Source: CAYNKA01 sp964397655
GTDB taxonomy: Bacteria > Spirochaetota > Spirochaetia > DTKZ01
DNA length: 34,620 nucleotides
Assembly: GCA_964397655.1 (NCBI GenBank)
Contig: CAYNKA010000022.1
Span: 1 to 34,620 of the forward strand
Direction: 5' to 3'
Shown here: positions 1-7,495 of the stretch, piece by piece
Layout: each line of letters starts with the position of its first letter
Numbering within the stretch: the first letter of the stretch is position 1
Made by a program: the position numbers and the translations under genes
Notes under the pieces: generated by a model
What the model saw: the letters and a program-made list of their open reading frames with translations, nothing else
Told to the model about the DNA's origin: nothing
Database searches by the model: none

Positions 1-137
1 AGAACGCCGCCGGAAAGCACACGAACCAGAACAAGTACGCGAGCGTCACCATCGCTCAGATCGTAGACGGGAAATACGTCACCGTATGGCCCTTCGAGAG
101 CGCCGCGGCCGAAGCCGTGGTCCCGATCAAGTGGTGA
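1..137 (+). CDS. ABC transporter substrate-binding protein, C-terminal fragment (LivK/Peripla_BP_6-like)
   Basis: Only the last 44 codons are in the window, in frame from base 3 to the TGA at 135-137. The tail contains 'IAQIVDGKYVTVWPFE' and ends 'VVPIKW'. This pattern is typical of the C-terminus of periplasmic branched-chain amino acid/amide binding proteins, where a final beta strand carries 'Q..dGk.v.VyP'. The protein would sit in the periplasm and feed an ABC importer whose other parts lie upstream of the window. It is followed at once by a strong hairpin terminator and then by the dehydrogenase and transketolase genes in the same direction, so it may be the first visible member of the same catabolic locus. 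The family call rests on a short tail only. Confidence 0.6.
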   Translation, partial: NAAGKHTNQNKYASVTIAQIVDGKYVTVWPFESAAAEAVVPIKW

Positions 138-151
138 TCGTTTTTCTACAG

Positions 152-172
152 GGGGGCTTCGGCCCCCTTTTT
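152..172 (+). terminator. Intrinsic terminator/attenuator after binding-protein gene
   Basis: A six-base-pair G/C stem (152-157 with 162-167) is closed by C-G around a TTCG tetraloop and followed by five T. It ends only about five bases before the Shine-Dalgarno sequence of the next gene. No promoter fits between them, so the downstream genes probably depend on read-through. Confidence 0.85.
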
Positions 173-191
173 CTCACAGGAGTTGCGTTTC

Positions 192-1208
192 ATGCAGGCA
201 TTGAGGTGGATTGCCAAAGACGAGTTCGTCGTCGAGGACGTTCCGGTTCCGGTTCCCGGACCGGGTGAGGCTCTCATCAAGGTCCGTTCCACGGGCATCT
301 GCGGCTCGGACCTGACGATCATATCGGGGAAGCATCCGCGTGCGAAACCACCGCTCGTTCTCGGTCATGAGTTCAGCGGTACCATCGAGACCCTGCCTTC
401 GGGGTATTCCGGGCCGCTCGCGAAGAACATGCGGGTCACCGTGGAGCCTCTTCTCAATTGCGGGACCTGCAGGGTCTGCCTTTCCGGGAACGGTCATGTG
501 TGCGGCACCTTGAAATTGCTCGGCGTCGAGACGGACGGAGCGTTCGCCGAGTACGTAAAGGCGCCGGTCGGCAAGATTTTCCCCCTTTCCGATTCAATTT
601 CCGACGACGAGGGGGCCCTCTTCGAGCCGCTCGCTGTCGGTGTGCACGCGGTCCGGCTCGGCGGATTGAAGGAAGGCGAGCGCCTTTTGATTTTCGGCGC
701 CGGCCCGATCGGTCTGTTTTGCGCCTTGGTCGCCCGGGCATACGGGGCCGGCCTGATCAGGGTGTGCGAGGTGGACCGGTCCCGGATCGCCCGTGCGAGG
801 AGCCTGGGCTTCGAGGTCATCGATTCCTCGAAGGACGACCCCGTGAAGAGCATTCTTGCCTGTACGAACGGCGAGGGGGCGGATCAAGTCATCGACGCCG
901 CGGGCGTTCCGGCGGTCGGCGCGCAGCTGATTCCCTCGACCGCGATCAAGGGAAGGATCGTCGTCGTCGCCCTCTACAAGAAACCCTGCGAGGTCTTCTT
1001 TCAGCCGCTTTCTTACAAGGAACATACGATATTCGGTTCCCGCATATATGCCGACGGCGATTTCGCCGAAGCGATTCGACTTGTGGGCTCCGGGAGGGTT
1101 GACGGTAAACCTCTCATTACGCATACTTATGGTATGACCAATGCACATACAGCTTTCTCATCGGCAGCCGATGCCGGCGGGAGTTGCAAGGTCATCATTC
1201 GTCAATAA
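192..1208 (+). CDS. Zinc-dependent medium-chain dehydrogenase (sorbitol/threonine dehydrogenase-like)
   Basis: The product is 338 residues and oxidises an alcohol or polyol with NAD(P). Catalytic zinc ligands are visible as Cys37 in 'GICGSD', the His-Glu pair in 'GHEFSG' and the Glu of 'LFEPLA'. The structural zinc lobe is a C-x2-C-x2-C-x7-C array ('CGTCRVC...C'). The Rossmann motif is 'GAGPIG'. The ATG at 192 is chosen over the TTG at 183 because AGGAG at 178-182 abuts the TTG but stands nine bases from the ATG. The gene lies directly after the terminator of the binding-protein gene and 16 bases before the transketolase, so the two enzymes should be co-transcribed. The exact substrate cannot be read from the sequence. 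The locus suggests a sugar, polyol or hydroxy acid. Confidence 0.88.
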   Translation: MQALRWIAKDEFVVEDVPVPVPGPGEALIKVRSTGICGSDLTIISGKHPRAKPPLVLGHEFSGTIETLPSGYSGPLAKNMRVTVEPLLNCGTCRVCLSGNGHVCGTLKLLGVETDGAFAEYVKAPVGKIFPLSDSISDDEGALFEPLAVGVHAVRLGGLKEGERLLIFGAGPIGLFCALVARAYGAGLIRVCEVDRSRIARARSLGFEVIDSSKDDPVKSILACTNGEGADQVIDAAGVPAVGAQLIPSTAIKGRIVVVALYKKPCEVFFQPLSYKEHTIFGSRIYADGDFAEAIRLVGSGRVDGKPLITHTYGMTNAHTAFSSAADAGGSCKVIIRQ

Positions 1209-1224
1209 CATGAGAGAGGAAAAC

Positions 1225-3306
1225 ATGCCCGAGAGAACCATGAAAGTCGAGCGGATCGCAGAGCTTGCGAATTACAAACTCCTTGAAATCAAGGATTCGG
1301 ACATCCGGATCCTGACGGTCCACCAGGGAAAGACCGCGGTGGACAAGGGACTCCACATAGGCGGAGCCTTTTCGGCCGTAATTCCCGTCGTTTCCCTGTA
1401 TTACGGCGACGTCATGAAATTCGACGTGGAGAATCCTACGGCGGAGGGACAAGACCTCTTCGTACTGAGCAAGGGTCATGCCATCGCGGCTGTAGCTTCG
1501 GTGTACGCGGACCTCGGGTTTTTCCCCGAATCGTATCTCGAAAACTCCCGTTCCTACGACAGCATCCTGAACGGTCATCCGGGCCCGATTCTTCCCGGCA
1601 TCCACACCGCGACCGGTCCTCTGGGTCAGGGAGTGTGCGTTGCGGAGGGCTTCGCCTTGGCCGCGAAGATCGGCAGGGCGCGCGACGTGTTCTGCCTCAC
1701 CGGCGACGGGGAGCTCCAGGAAGGCGTGCCGTGGGAAGGCATCATGTACGCCGGGGCGAAACGGCTGGACAATCTGTGCATGATCGTCGACAAGAACGAA
1801 GGTCAGCTCGATTCCACGCAGCGGCTCACTTTTTCCATGGCCAGGATCGAAGAAACCTTCGAGAGCCTGGGGTGGCGCGTGCTGAGCGTGGATTCGACGC
1901 GGTACGAGCCCGTCCTCGAGGCTTTGCGCGACTTCAAGTACGGCCCGCGCGATGGGAAGCCGACCGCGATCATCTGCAATTCACAGAAAGGCTGGGGCGG
2001 TCTGTCGAATTTCATGGGCAACCACAAGGTGGACGTCCCCGATTCCGTCGCGGACCAGGAAATCCTGCTCCAGGAACGGAGGAGGGAGGTCCGCGAGGCC
2101 GATCTCGCGGCCTTGCTCGACGCCGCGGGCGACCAGCGGGCAGCCGTTCTCGCGCAGGTCCGCGAGGACGGTAAGAGGATGGGACTGCTCGTCTCCGTGG
2201 GAAAAAGCGGAGAAGTCAGCGTGAAGGAAGCGAAGCGGAAAGTGAAGATGAAGAGGGCTGCCAAGCGGGACAAGAAGATAGTCTACGACGCCGGCAAGCT
2301 TCCCGTTTTCGATCCCGCGAAGAAGTACGTCGCCGCGGACGTCGTCACTTCGGCGATGAAAGTATTCGCCCTGGACTCCAGGGTCGCCTCGGTCGACGCC
2401 GACCTCGCCTCGGTGAGCGGGCTGGAGAAAGGCACGGCCTTCGTGGACGTCAATCGTGCCGTCAACGTCGGGATCGCCGAAGCCAACATGATGTGCGTCG
2501 CCGAGGCCATGGCGGCGCTCGGTTACAACGTCTGGGGGAGCACCTTCTGTCCGTTCTTCGACTGGAAGGTCCTTAGGCGGATCGCGGTGAGCTACCAGGA
2601 AAGGCTCGAATCGATCGAACGAAAGGACGGCTGGCTCGCGGCCGGTCATGGATTGGACATCACCTTTCTCGCCCTGGCCCCCGACCTGGAAACCAAGACG
2701 AACGGCGCCACCCACATGGGAAACGACGACCTCAACGTCTACGACGGCGTCGCACATCTCAAGATGATCAACGCTTCGTGTCCGCAGCAGCTTCTCTCCG
2801 TCATGAAGTGGATCATGGAAGGCGGAAAAGGACTCGTCTACCTCCGCATCCTCAGAAGCGGTTCCGGGATCCTCTACGGCAAGGACTTCGTCTTCGAGTA
2901 CGGAAAGGGCTACTACCTCCGGAAGAGCCCCGACGACAGGGCCTACATCGTGAGTTCCGGCCGCGGCATATACGAGGCGATCGAAGCGGTAAAGCTGCTT
3001 CGCGCACAGGGAATTTCCGTAGGCGTTGTTGACATGCCTTCGGTGGACGCGGCCATGATCGGCGAGCTCTATGAGAGCGGCAGGAAGATCGTCATAGCGG
3101 AACAGAACAACGGCTATCTCTGGTCGCACTTTCGGAAGGTCCTCTTCGGGAGAAAGAAGATCGAAACAGGCAACCTCGTCCCGATCAATCTCCTGGATGA
3201 AAAGGGCATGCCTCGGTTCATCCATTCCGCGGCGTACGATGAGCTGCTCCAAGCGTACGGCCTCGCGCCGAAGCAGATCGCCGAAAGGATAAGGAAGCTC
3301 CTGTAA
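1225..3306 (+). CDS. Transketolase, divergent one-piece form
   Basis: This 693-residue enzyme would use thiamine diphosphate to move a two-carbon ketol unit between sugars in the cytoplasm. The N-terminal half has 'KGHA' and 'GHPGPILPGIHTATGPLGQG', and the ThDP/metal motif 'GDGELQEG' at residues 160-167. The second half has the catalytic Glu419 in 'GIAEANM', then 'GATHMGNDD' and a C-terminal domain with 'IAEQNNGY'. The start at 1225 is preceded by GAGAGAGGA (1212-1220); the longer reading from 1141 would overlap the dehydrogenase. The protein is longer than the usual ~650-residue enzyme. By eye it lacks the Arg, Ser and His that hold the sugar phosphate in E. coli TktA, so it belongs to a separate branch, possibly with a non-phosphorylated substrate. 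A strong terminator follows. Confidence 0.87.
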   Translation: MPERTMKVERIAELANYKLLEIKDSDIRILTVHQGKTAVDKGLHIGGAFSAVIPVVSLYYGDVMKFDVENPTAEGQDLFVLSKGHAIAAVASVYADLGFFPESYLENSRSYDSILNGHPGPILPGIHTATGPLGQGVCVAEGFALAAKIGRARDVFCLTGDGELQEGVPWEGIMYAGAKRLDNLCMIVDKNEGQLDSTQRLTFSMARIEETFESLGWRVLSVDSTRYEPVLEALRDFKYGPRDGKPTAIICNSQKGWGGLSNFMGNHKVDVPDSVADQEILLQERRREVREADLAALLDAAGDQRAAVLAQVREDGKRMGLLVSVGKSGEVSVKEAKRKVKMKRAAKRDKKIVYDAGKLPVFDPAKKYVAADVVTSAMKVFALDSRVASVDADLASVSGLEKGTAFVDVNRAVNVGIAEANMMCVAEAMAALGYNVWGSTFCPFFDWKVLRRIAVSYQERLESIERKDGWLAAGHGLDITFLALAPDLETKTNGATHMGNDDLNVYDGVAHLKMINASCPQQLLSVMKWIMEGGKGLVYLRILRSGSGILYGKDFVFEYGKGYYLRKSPDDRAYIVSSGRGIYEAIEAVKLLRAQGISVGVVDMPSVDAAMIGELYESGRKIVIAEQNNGYLWSHFRKVLFGRKKIETGNLVPINLLDEKGMPRFIHSAAYDELLQAYGLAPKQIAERIRKLL

Positions 3307-3328
3307 TCCTGGAATTTTGCTTTTCCCG

Positions 3329-3361
3329 CGCGCGGGGCCGTCCGCCCCGCGCGTTTTTTTT
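3329..3361 (+). terminator. Intrinsic terminator after transketolase
   Basis: There is a perfect ten-base-pair stem (CGCGCGGGGC, 3329-3338, with 3344-3353), a five-base loop and eight T (3354-3361). It separates the dehydrogenase-transketolase unit from the TRAP transporter operon, which has its own promoter just downstream. Confidence 0.95.
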
Positions 3362-3403
3362 CGGTCCTTTCGATCGGTCTTGCATTCCATGCACTGAAAT
3401 AAC

Positions 3404-3432
3404 TTGACAGCAGAAAGGAATGGCCGAATAAT
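3404..3432 (+). promoter_or_regulatory. Promoter for TRAP operon
   Basis: TTGACA (3404-3409), a 17-base spacer and AATAAT (3427-3432) give a near-consensus sigma-70 promoter. It lies 45 bases upstream of the dctP start and after a terminator. A palindrome-like element overlaps the expected start of transcription. Confidence 0.75.
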
Positions 3433-3436
3433 TATC

Positions 3437-3458
3437 AGACAATAGGAACATATAATGA
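3437..3458 (+). promoter_or_regulatory. Probable second FadR-type operator, degenerate
   Basis: AGACAATA-6-TATAATGA repeats the 8-6-8 layout of the perfect palindrome at 8266-8287. The left arm matches at 7 of 8 positions and the right arm at 5 of 8. It covers the first transcribed bases of the dctP promoter, a good position for repression. The link to the neighbouring GntR protein is inferred. Confidence 0.5.
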
Positions 3459-3477
3459 TCTAAAAGGAGGATGTTGT

Positions 3478-4488
3478 ATGAAAAGGCTGAGCGTGTTCTT
3501 AGTGGCCTTGCTCGCGGCAGGTGGCATGCTCTATGCGGGCGGATCGGGTGAGAAAGCCCCGGCGGCGGCAGGACAAAAAATCGTCTATAAACTCGCGCAC
3601 GTGTACAACCCGGGACATCCCTGGGACGAGGGCGCGAAACTGGCCTCGAAGCTCGTCAAGGAAAAAACGAACGGAATGATCGACATCCAGGTGTTTCCTT
3701 CCTCCCAGCTGGGGACGGAGGAGCAGATCACCGAAGGCGTCATCTTCGGTTCGATTCCCATGGCGGTTTCGGGTGCCGGCCAGATCGGCAACCTCTTCAA
3801 GCCCATCTACATCTGCGAAATGCCCTATACCTTCCGCGACAACGACCATGTGCTGCTTTTCACCAAGAGCGACGTCGCCAAACAGATGTTCAACGACCTC
3901 GAGAAGGAATTCGGCATCAAGGTCATCGGAGCGTCTTCCTACGGAGTACGTCAGCTTACCGCGAACAAGGCGGTCAACACGCCTCAGGATCTGAAGGGCT
4001 TCAAGCTCCGCGTGCCCGAGCAGATGATCACCATGGAATACGCGAAGGCCATGGGCGCCGACCCGACGCCGATCGCGTTCGCCGAAGCATACATGGCGCT
4101 TCAGCAAAACGTCGTGAACGGGCTCGAGAACCCCATGTCCGGAATCAAGAGCATGAAATTCTACGAGGTCCAGAAATACATCAACCTCACCTCGCACGTC
4201 ACCAACGTGTGCTTCTTCCTCATGAACGGAAAGCTGTTCTCGCAGCTCGACGCCAACGGGCAGAAGATCGTGCTCGACGCATTCGATGAAGCCTCCAAAC
4301 TGATCGTCAAGATCCTCAACGACGACGACAAGAATCTCGGCGAGTTCTTCAAGCAGCAGGGGCTCACCGTCAACAAGCCCGACATCGAGGCCTTCAAGAA
4401 GGCGACCGCCGACATGCCGGTAAAATTCAGGAAATGGTGGATCAGGTACGGTGAGGATCTTCACAAGAAGATCCAGGACATGAAGTAG
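3478..4488 (+). CDS. dctP: TRAP transporter periplasmic solute-binding protein (DctP family)
   Basis: This 336-residue protein binds an organic solute in the periplasm and hands it to the DctQM membrane pair. A signal peptide ('MKRLSVFLVALLAAGGMLYA') probably ends after LYA; there is no lipobox Cys. The mature start 'GGSGEKAP' is typical of spirochaete binding proteins. The family motif 'GFKLRVPE' carries Arg178, which in DctP proteins pairs with the substrate carboxylate. The following 'AYMALQQNVVNGLENP' is also characteristic. AAGGAGG (3464-3470) lies seven bases before the ATG. The conserved Arg suggests an acidic ligand, but relatives also bind neutral sugars. The ligand is presumably what the flanking dehydrogenases, transketolase and transaldolase break down. 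Confidence 0.93.
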   Translation: MKRLSVFLVALLAAGGMLYAGGSGEKAPAAAGQKIVYKLAHVYNPGHPWDEGAKLASKLVKEKTNGMIDIQVFPSSQLGTEEQITEGVIFGSIPMAVSGAGQIGNLFKPIYICEMPYTFRDNDHVLLFTKSDVAKQMFNDLEKEFGIKVIGASSYGVRQLTANKAVNTPQDLKGFKLRVPEQMITMEYAKAMGADPTPIAFAEAYMALQQNVVNGLENPMSGIKSMKFYEVQKYINLTSHVTNVCFFLMNGKLFSQLDANGQKIVLDAFDEASKLIVKILNDDDKNLGEFFKQQGLTVNKPDIEAFKKATADMPVKFRKWWIRYGEDLHKKIQDMK

Positions 4489-4512
4489 GCAGGAGCCGCA
4501 GGCAAAGATCGT

Positions 4513-4558
4513 GAGGTTCGACGTTTTCCTCGGGAAGACGTCGAGGCCTCATTTTTTT
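4513..4558 (+). terminator. Attenuator hairpin between dctP and dctQ
   Basis: An eleven-base-pair stem (4519-4529 with 4533-4543, one T.G pair) with a TCG loop is extended by GAGG/CCTC (4513-4516 with 4547-4550). It is followed by A and seven T (4552-4558). Inside an operon this should act as a partial terminator that keeps binding-protein mRNA more abundant than permease mRNA. Confidence 0.75.
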
Positions 4559-4570
4559 GTGGGGAGCCCT

Positions 4571-5047
4571 ATGTTGAAAAGAATCTTTGAACTTTTCGAG
4601 GAGTATTTCGTCTGCCTTCTTTTCCTGGAAATTTTCCTCCTCATGGTGGTCGGAGTTTTCCTGAGATACGTATTCGGGATTTCCTTCGCTTGGAACATCG
4701 AACTCGTCCGATACAGTTTCGTATGGCTCACCTTCATAGGGGCCTCCTTCGCGCGAAAGACCGACAGCCATATCAGGATCGACCTCTTCGTCCTTTTCCT
4801 GAAACGGAGAGCCCCGCGCTGGGTAAACGTCCTTCTCTGGTTCGTGACGAAGGCGGTCGTCGTCGTTTTTCTCCTTCTTCTCGTTCACTTCTCCGTGAAT
4901 CTTTCCGTCAGGTCGTGGAGGTTCAAGTCCCAGGCGATGCAGATATCCCAATCATTTCTGTACATTTCCGTCGGACTCGGGGCCTTCATGTACGTGATGC
5001 GCGAAATCGTCGATTCCGTGCTCAAAATCCGGCGCGGTGATTTTTAA
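4571..5047 (+). CDS. dctQ: TRAP transporter small permease (DctQ family)
   Basis: The product is 158 residues, a usual size for DctQ. About four hydrophobic membrane segments are seen, for example 'LLFLEIFLLMVVGVFL', 'VRYSFVWLTFIGASFA', 'FVTKAVVVVFLLLLV' and 'SFLYISVGLGAFMYVM'. The motif around 'WNIELVRYSFVWLTFIG' is typical of the family. It forms a complex with DctM in the inner membrane. The ATG at 4571 follows GGGGAG (4561-4566). The longer reading from a GTG at 4511 would start inside the attenuator hairpin and is rejected. The stop lies 13 bases before the dctM ATG. Confidence 0.9.
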   Translation: MLKRIFELFEEYFVCLLFLEIFLLMVVGVFLRYVFGISFAWNIELVRYSFVWLTFIGASFARKTDSHIRIDLFVLFLKRRAPRWVNVLLWFVTKAVVVVFLLLLVHFSVNLSVRSWRFKSQAMQISQSFLYISVGLGAFMYVMREIVDSVLKIRRGDF

Positions 5048-5060
5048 GGGGTGGAGCATT

Positions 5061-6347
5061 ATGATCATATTCATGGTCCTCGGCTTCTTCGTGCTGCTCG
5101 TGTTGGGGCTCCCCGTGGCCGTCGCCTTGGGACTGCCCGCGATGGTCTACGTCCTGGTCGACGGCTCGATTCCGGATTTCGCCGCCGTGCAGACGATGGT
5201 GGGAGGGGCCAACTCCTATCCGCTCCTGGCCATCCCGTTCTTCATTTTCGCGGGAAACCTCATGAACGTGAGCGGGATCACCACGAGGATTTTCGACTTC
5301 TCCACGAAGTGCGTGGGACACATCAAGGGAGGCCTCGGGCACGTGAACGTCCTCGCGAGCATTATCTTCGCGGGAATGTCCGGCACCGCCGTCGCCGACG
5401 CGGGAGGTCTCGGAATCATCGAGATCAAGGCCATGCGCGACGCCGGCTACGACGACGATCTCACGATAGGCATAACCGCCGCCTCCTCGACGATCGGTCC
5501 TATCATCCCGCCGAGCATGGTTGCCGTCATTTACGCCGTGGTCGCTTCCGCCTCGGTCGGACGTCTCCTCGCAGCTGGCTTCATCCCCGGCCTGCTCATG
5601 GGCGGAAGCCTCATGCTCATGATCTATTTCCTCGCGGACAAATTCAGATGTCCGATCGAGAGGAAGGCCACGTTCAGGGAACGTCTCGGATCCTTCAGGA
5701 AGGCGTTTTCATCCCTGGTCACGCCTCTCATCATTCTCGGCGGGATCTTTTCCGGCATCTTCACGCCCACGGAGGCGGCGGGGATCGCCTGCGCCTACGC
5801 GGCACTGCTCGGCGTCTTCGTCTACAAGGAGATGAACTGGAAGTTCTTCTGGGAGGCGGTCAAGAATTCGGCCCTCGCGACGGTGCAGCTCATGTTCATC
5901 GTCGTGTCCGCCACCCTCTTCGCCTGGATACTCGCCAAGGAGCGGATCCCCCAGATAGTTGCGAACGTGCTTCTCTCCCACGTGAGCAATTACTACGTGC
6001 TCCTGTTCCTCATCAACATACTCCTCCTCCTCGTCGGTTGTTTCATGGAGACCGTGGCTTCGATCAACATCCTCGTCCCGGTTTTTCTCCCCCTCATTCA
6101 GCAGATGGGGATCGATCCTGTCCATTTCGGCATCATGATGATCCTCAACCTGGTGGTCGGAGTAATAACCCCGCCCTTCGGTACGGTCCTCTTCGTGCTC
6201 AGCAGCGTGGCGAAGGTCCCGGTGGACAGGGTTGCACGGGCGACGGCGAAATTCTACCTTCCGCTGGTCATCGTCCTCGTTCTCATAGCGGTCTTCCCGC
6301 AGCTCACGCTTTTTCTTCCGAACCTGATCTTCGGGCCTGCCAAGTAG
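5061..6347 (+). CDS. dctM: TRAP transporter large permease (DctM family)
   Basis: The product is 428 residues, as expected for the ion-coupled transport subunit of a TRAP system. It is very hydrophobic, with roughly a dozen membrane segments. Family signatures include 'YPLLAIPFFIFAGNLM', 'GMSGTAVADAGGLG', 'ITAASSTIGPIIPPSM', 'FTPTEAAG' and 'NLVVGVITPPFGTVLF'. The ATG at 5061 follows GGAG at 5053-5056; the in-frame GTG at 5037 lies inside dctQ. It is followed after 13 bases by the second zinc dehydrogenase, so uptake and first oxidation are probably on one transcript. Confidence 0.94.
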   Translation: MIIFMVLGFFVLLVLGLPVAVALGLPAMVYVLVDGSIPDFAAVQTMVGGANSYPLLAIPFFIFAGNLMNVSGITTRIFDFSTKCVGHIKGGLGHVNVLASIIFAGMSGTAVADAGGLGIIEIKAMRDAGYDDDLTIGITAASSTIGPIIPPSMVAVIYAVVASASVGRLLAAGFIPGLLMGGSLMLMIYFLADKFRCPIERKATFRERLGSFRKAFSSLVTPLIILGGIFSGIFTPTEAAGIACAYAALLGVFVYKEMNWKFFWEAVKNSALATVQLMFIVVSATLFAWILAKERIPQIVANVLLSHVSNYYVLLFLINILLLLVGCFMETVASINILVPVFLPLIQQMGIDPVHFGIMMILNLVVGVITPPFGTVLFVLSSVAKVPVDRVARATAKFYLPLVIVLVLIAVFPQLTLFLPNLIFGPAK

Positions 6348-6360
6348 AGGAGTCGTGCCT

Positions 6361-7389
6361 ATGAAAGCGTTGTTGAAAAAGTCGAAAGGCGTCGAAGGAG
6401 TAGCCCTCGAGGACATACCTGAACCCGTGCCCAAGCCCGACGAGGTGAAGATCAGGGTCCATGCCGCGGGCATCTGCGGCACGGACCTCCACATCGTCAA
6501 GGACGAATATCCCGCGGACTACCCCGTGGTCATGGGCCACGAGTATTCCGGGACGGTAGCCGAGGTCGGTTCCCGGGTAACCGGCTTCAAGCCCGGCGAC
6601 CGGGTCGTCTCGCTCACCGCGGTCGTCACTTGCGGCCGCTGCAGGTTTTGCTACTCGGGGCTCCTCATGCTCTGCCCAGAGAGGAAGTCCATAGGTTCGG
6701 GCGTGAACGGGGCCATGGCCGAATACCTCGCGGTCCCGTCGCATCTCGTGTACAAGGTCCCGGAAGGCGTCTCCATGGAGGAAGCCGCACTGTCCGAGCC
6801 CTTCGCCTGCATCGTTCGGAGCGTAATCGAGAAGTCGGCGGTGAGGGCCGGGGACATCGCGCTCGTGTCCGGCCCCGGCGCCATCGGCATGATCGCCCAG
6901 CAGGTCCTGCAGGCTTCGGGGGCCAAGGTCGTCGTCGCCGGTACGGCGGTGGACGAGGAACGACTCAAGCTCGCGGCGTCTCTGGGAGCGCTCAGGACCG
7001 TCAACGTCGAGAAACAGGACCTCATGGCGGAATCCTCGGAGTTCTTCACCGACGCGGAAGGCTTCGACCTCGTCTTCGAATGTGCCGGGCACTGGAGGTC
7101 CGCGGACAACTGCCTCAAGGCGGTCAAGAAGACGGGTCAGTACGTGCAGGTCGGCCTCTACGGAAGGATGCCGGAATTCGATCACGATCTCGCCTTGAGA
7201 AAGGAGGTCTCCATCGTGAACAGCTTCGCTTCGGAGCGAACTTCCTGGGAACGCGGGCTCAGGCTGCTCAGGCTCGGCATGGTGAACCTGAGACCGCTCG
7301 TGAGCGCCGTCCATCCTCTCGAAGAGTGGGAGACCGCGTTCCGAAAGGCCTTCGACAAGGAGGGCTTCAAGATTCTCCTGAAACCGTGA
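6361..7389 (+). CDS. Zinc-dependent medium-chain dehydrogenase (second copy in the locus)
   Basis: This is a 342-residue alcohol/polyol dehydrogenase of the sorbitol/L-threonine dehydrogenase group. It has Cys39 in 'GICGTDLH', 'GHEYSG', structural zinc cysteines in 'CGRCRFC' plus a fourth Cys seven residues on, and the Rossmann motif 'GPGAIG'. The Glu of 'LSEPFA' is the expected third catalytic zinc ligand. It is a paralogue of the dehydrogenase at 192, not a duplicate; the sequences differ widely outside the motifs. GAGGAG (6347-6352) supports the ATG at 6361 with eight bases of spacing, while the GTG at 6355 would be too close. It sits at the end of the TRAP operon and probably oxidises the imported compound or an intermediate. 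Confidence 0.88.
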   Translation: MKALLKKSKGVEGVALEDIPEPVPKPDEVKIRVHAAGICGTDLHIVKDEYPADYPVVMGHEYSGTVAEVGSRVTGFKPGDRVVSLTAVVTCGRCRFCYSGLLMLCPERKSIGSGVNGAMAEYLAVPSHLVYKVPEGVSMEEAALSEPFACIVRSVIEKSAVRAGDIALVSGPGAIGMIAQQVLQASGAKVVVAGTAVDEERLKLAASLGALRTVNVEKQDLMAESSEFFTDAEGFDLVFECAGHWRSADNCLKAVKKTGQYVQVGLYGRMPEFDHDLALRKEVSIVNSFASERTSWERGLRLLRLGMVNLRPLVSAVHPLEEWETAFRKAFDKEGFKILLKP

Positions 7390-7458
7390 CGGGTCGGACG
7401 GGGCCGCCGCCGACGGCTTTCGTCCGTATCGACCGAGGCGCAGTTGAAAACGCCTCAC

Positions 7459-7487
7459 TTGCAAGGATGATATAAAACATCTACTAT
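7459..7487 (+). promoter_or_regulatory. Candidate promoter for fadR-type regulator
   Basis: TTGCAA (7459-7464), a 17-base spacer and TACTAT (7482-7487) put the start of transcription near 7494, two bases before the ATG. Each element matches consensus at 4 of 6 positions, so the call is moderate. A TATAAA at 7471 has no -35 at normal distance. Confidence 0.4.
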
Positions 7488-7495
7488 GTAACGAA

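Noticed and set aside
5051..6364. 437-codon + frame parallel to dctM
   Set aside because: It is the +2 shadow of dctM. The real frame has clear membrane segments and family signatures.
7390..7440. Possible terminator after the second dehydrogenase
   Set aside because: An imperfect GGTCG/CGACC stem exists but there is no T-tract.
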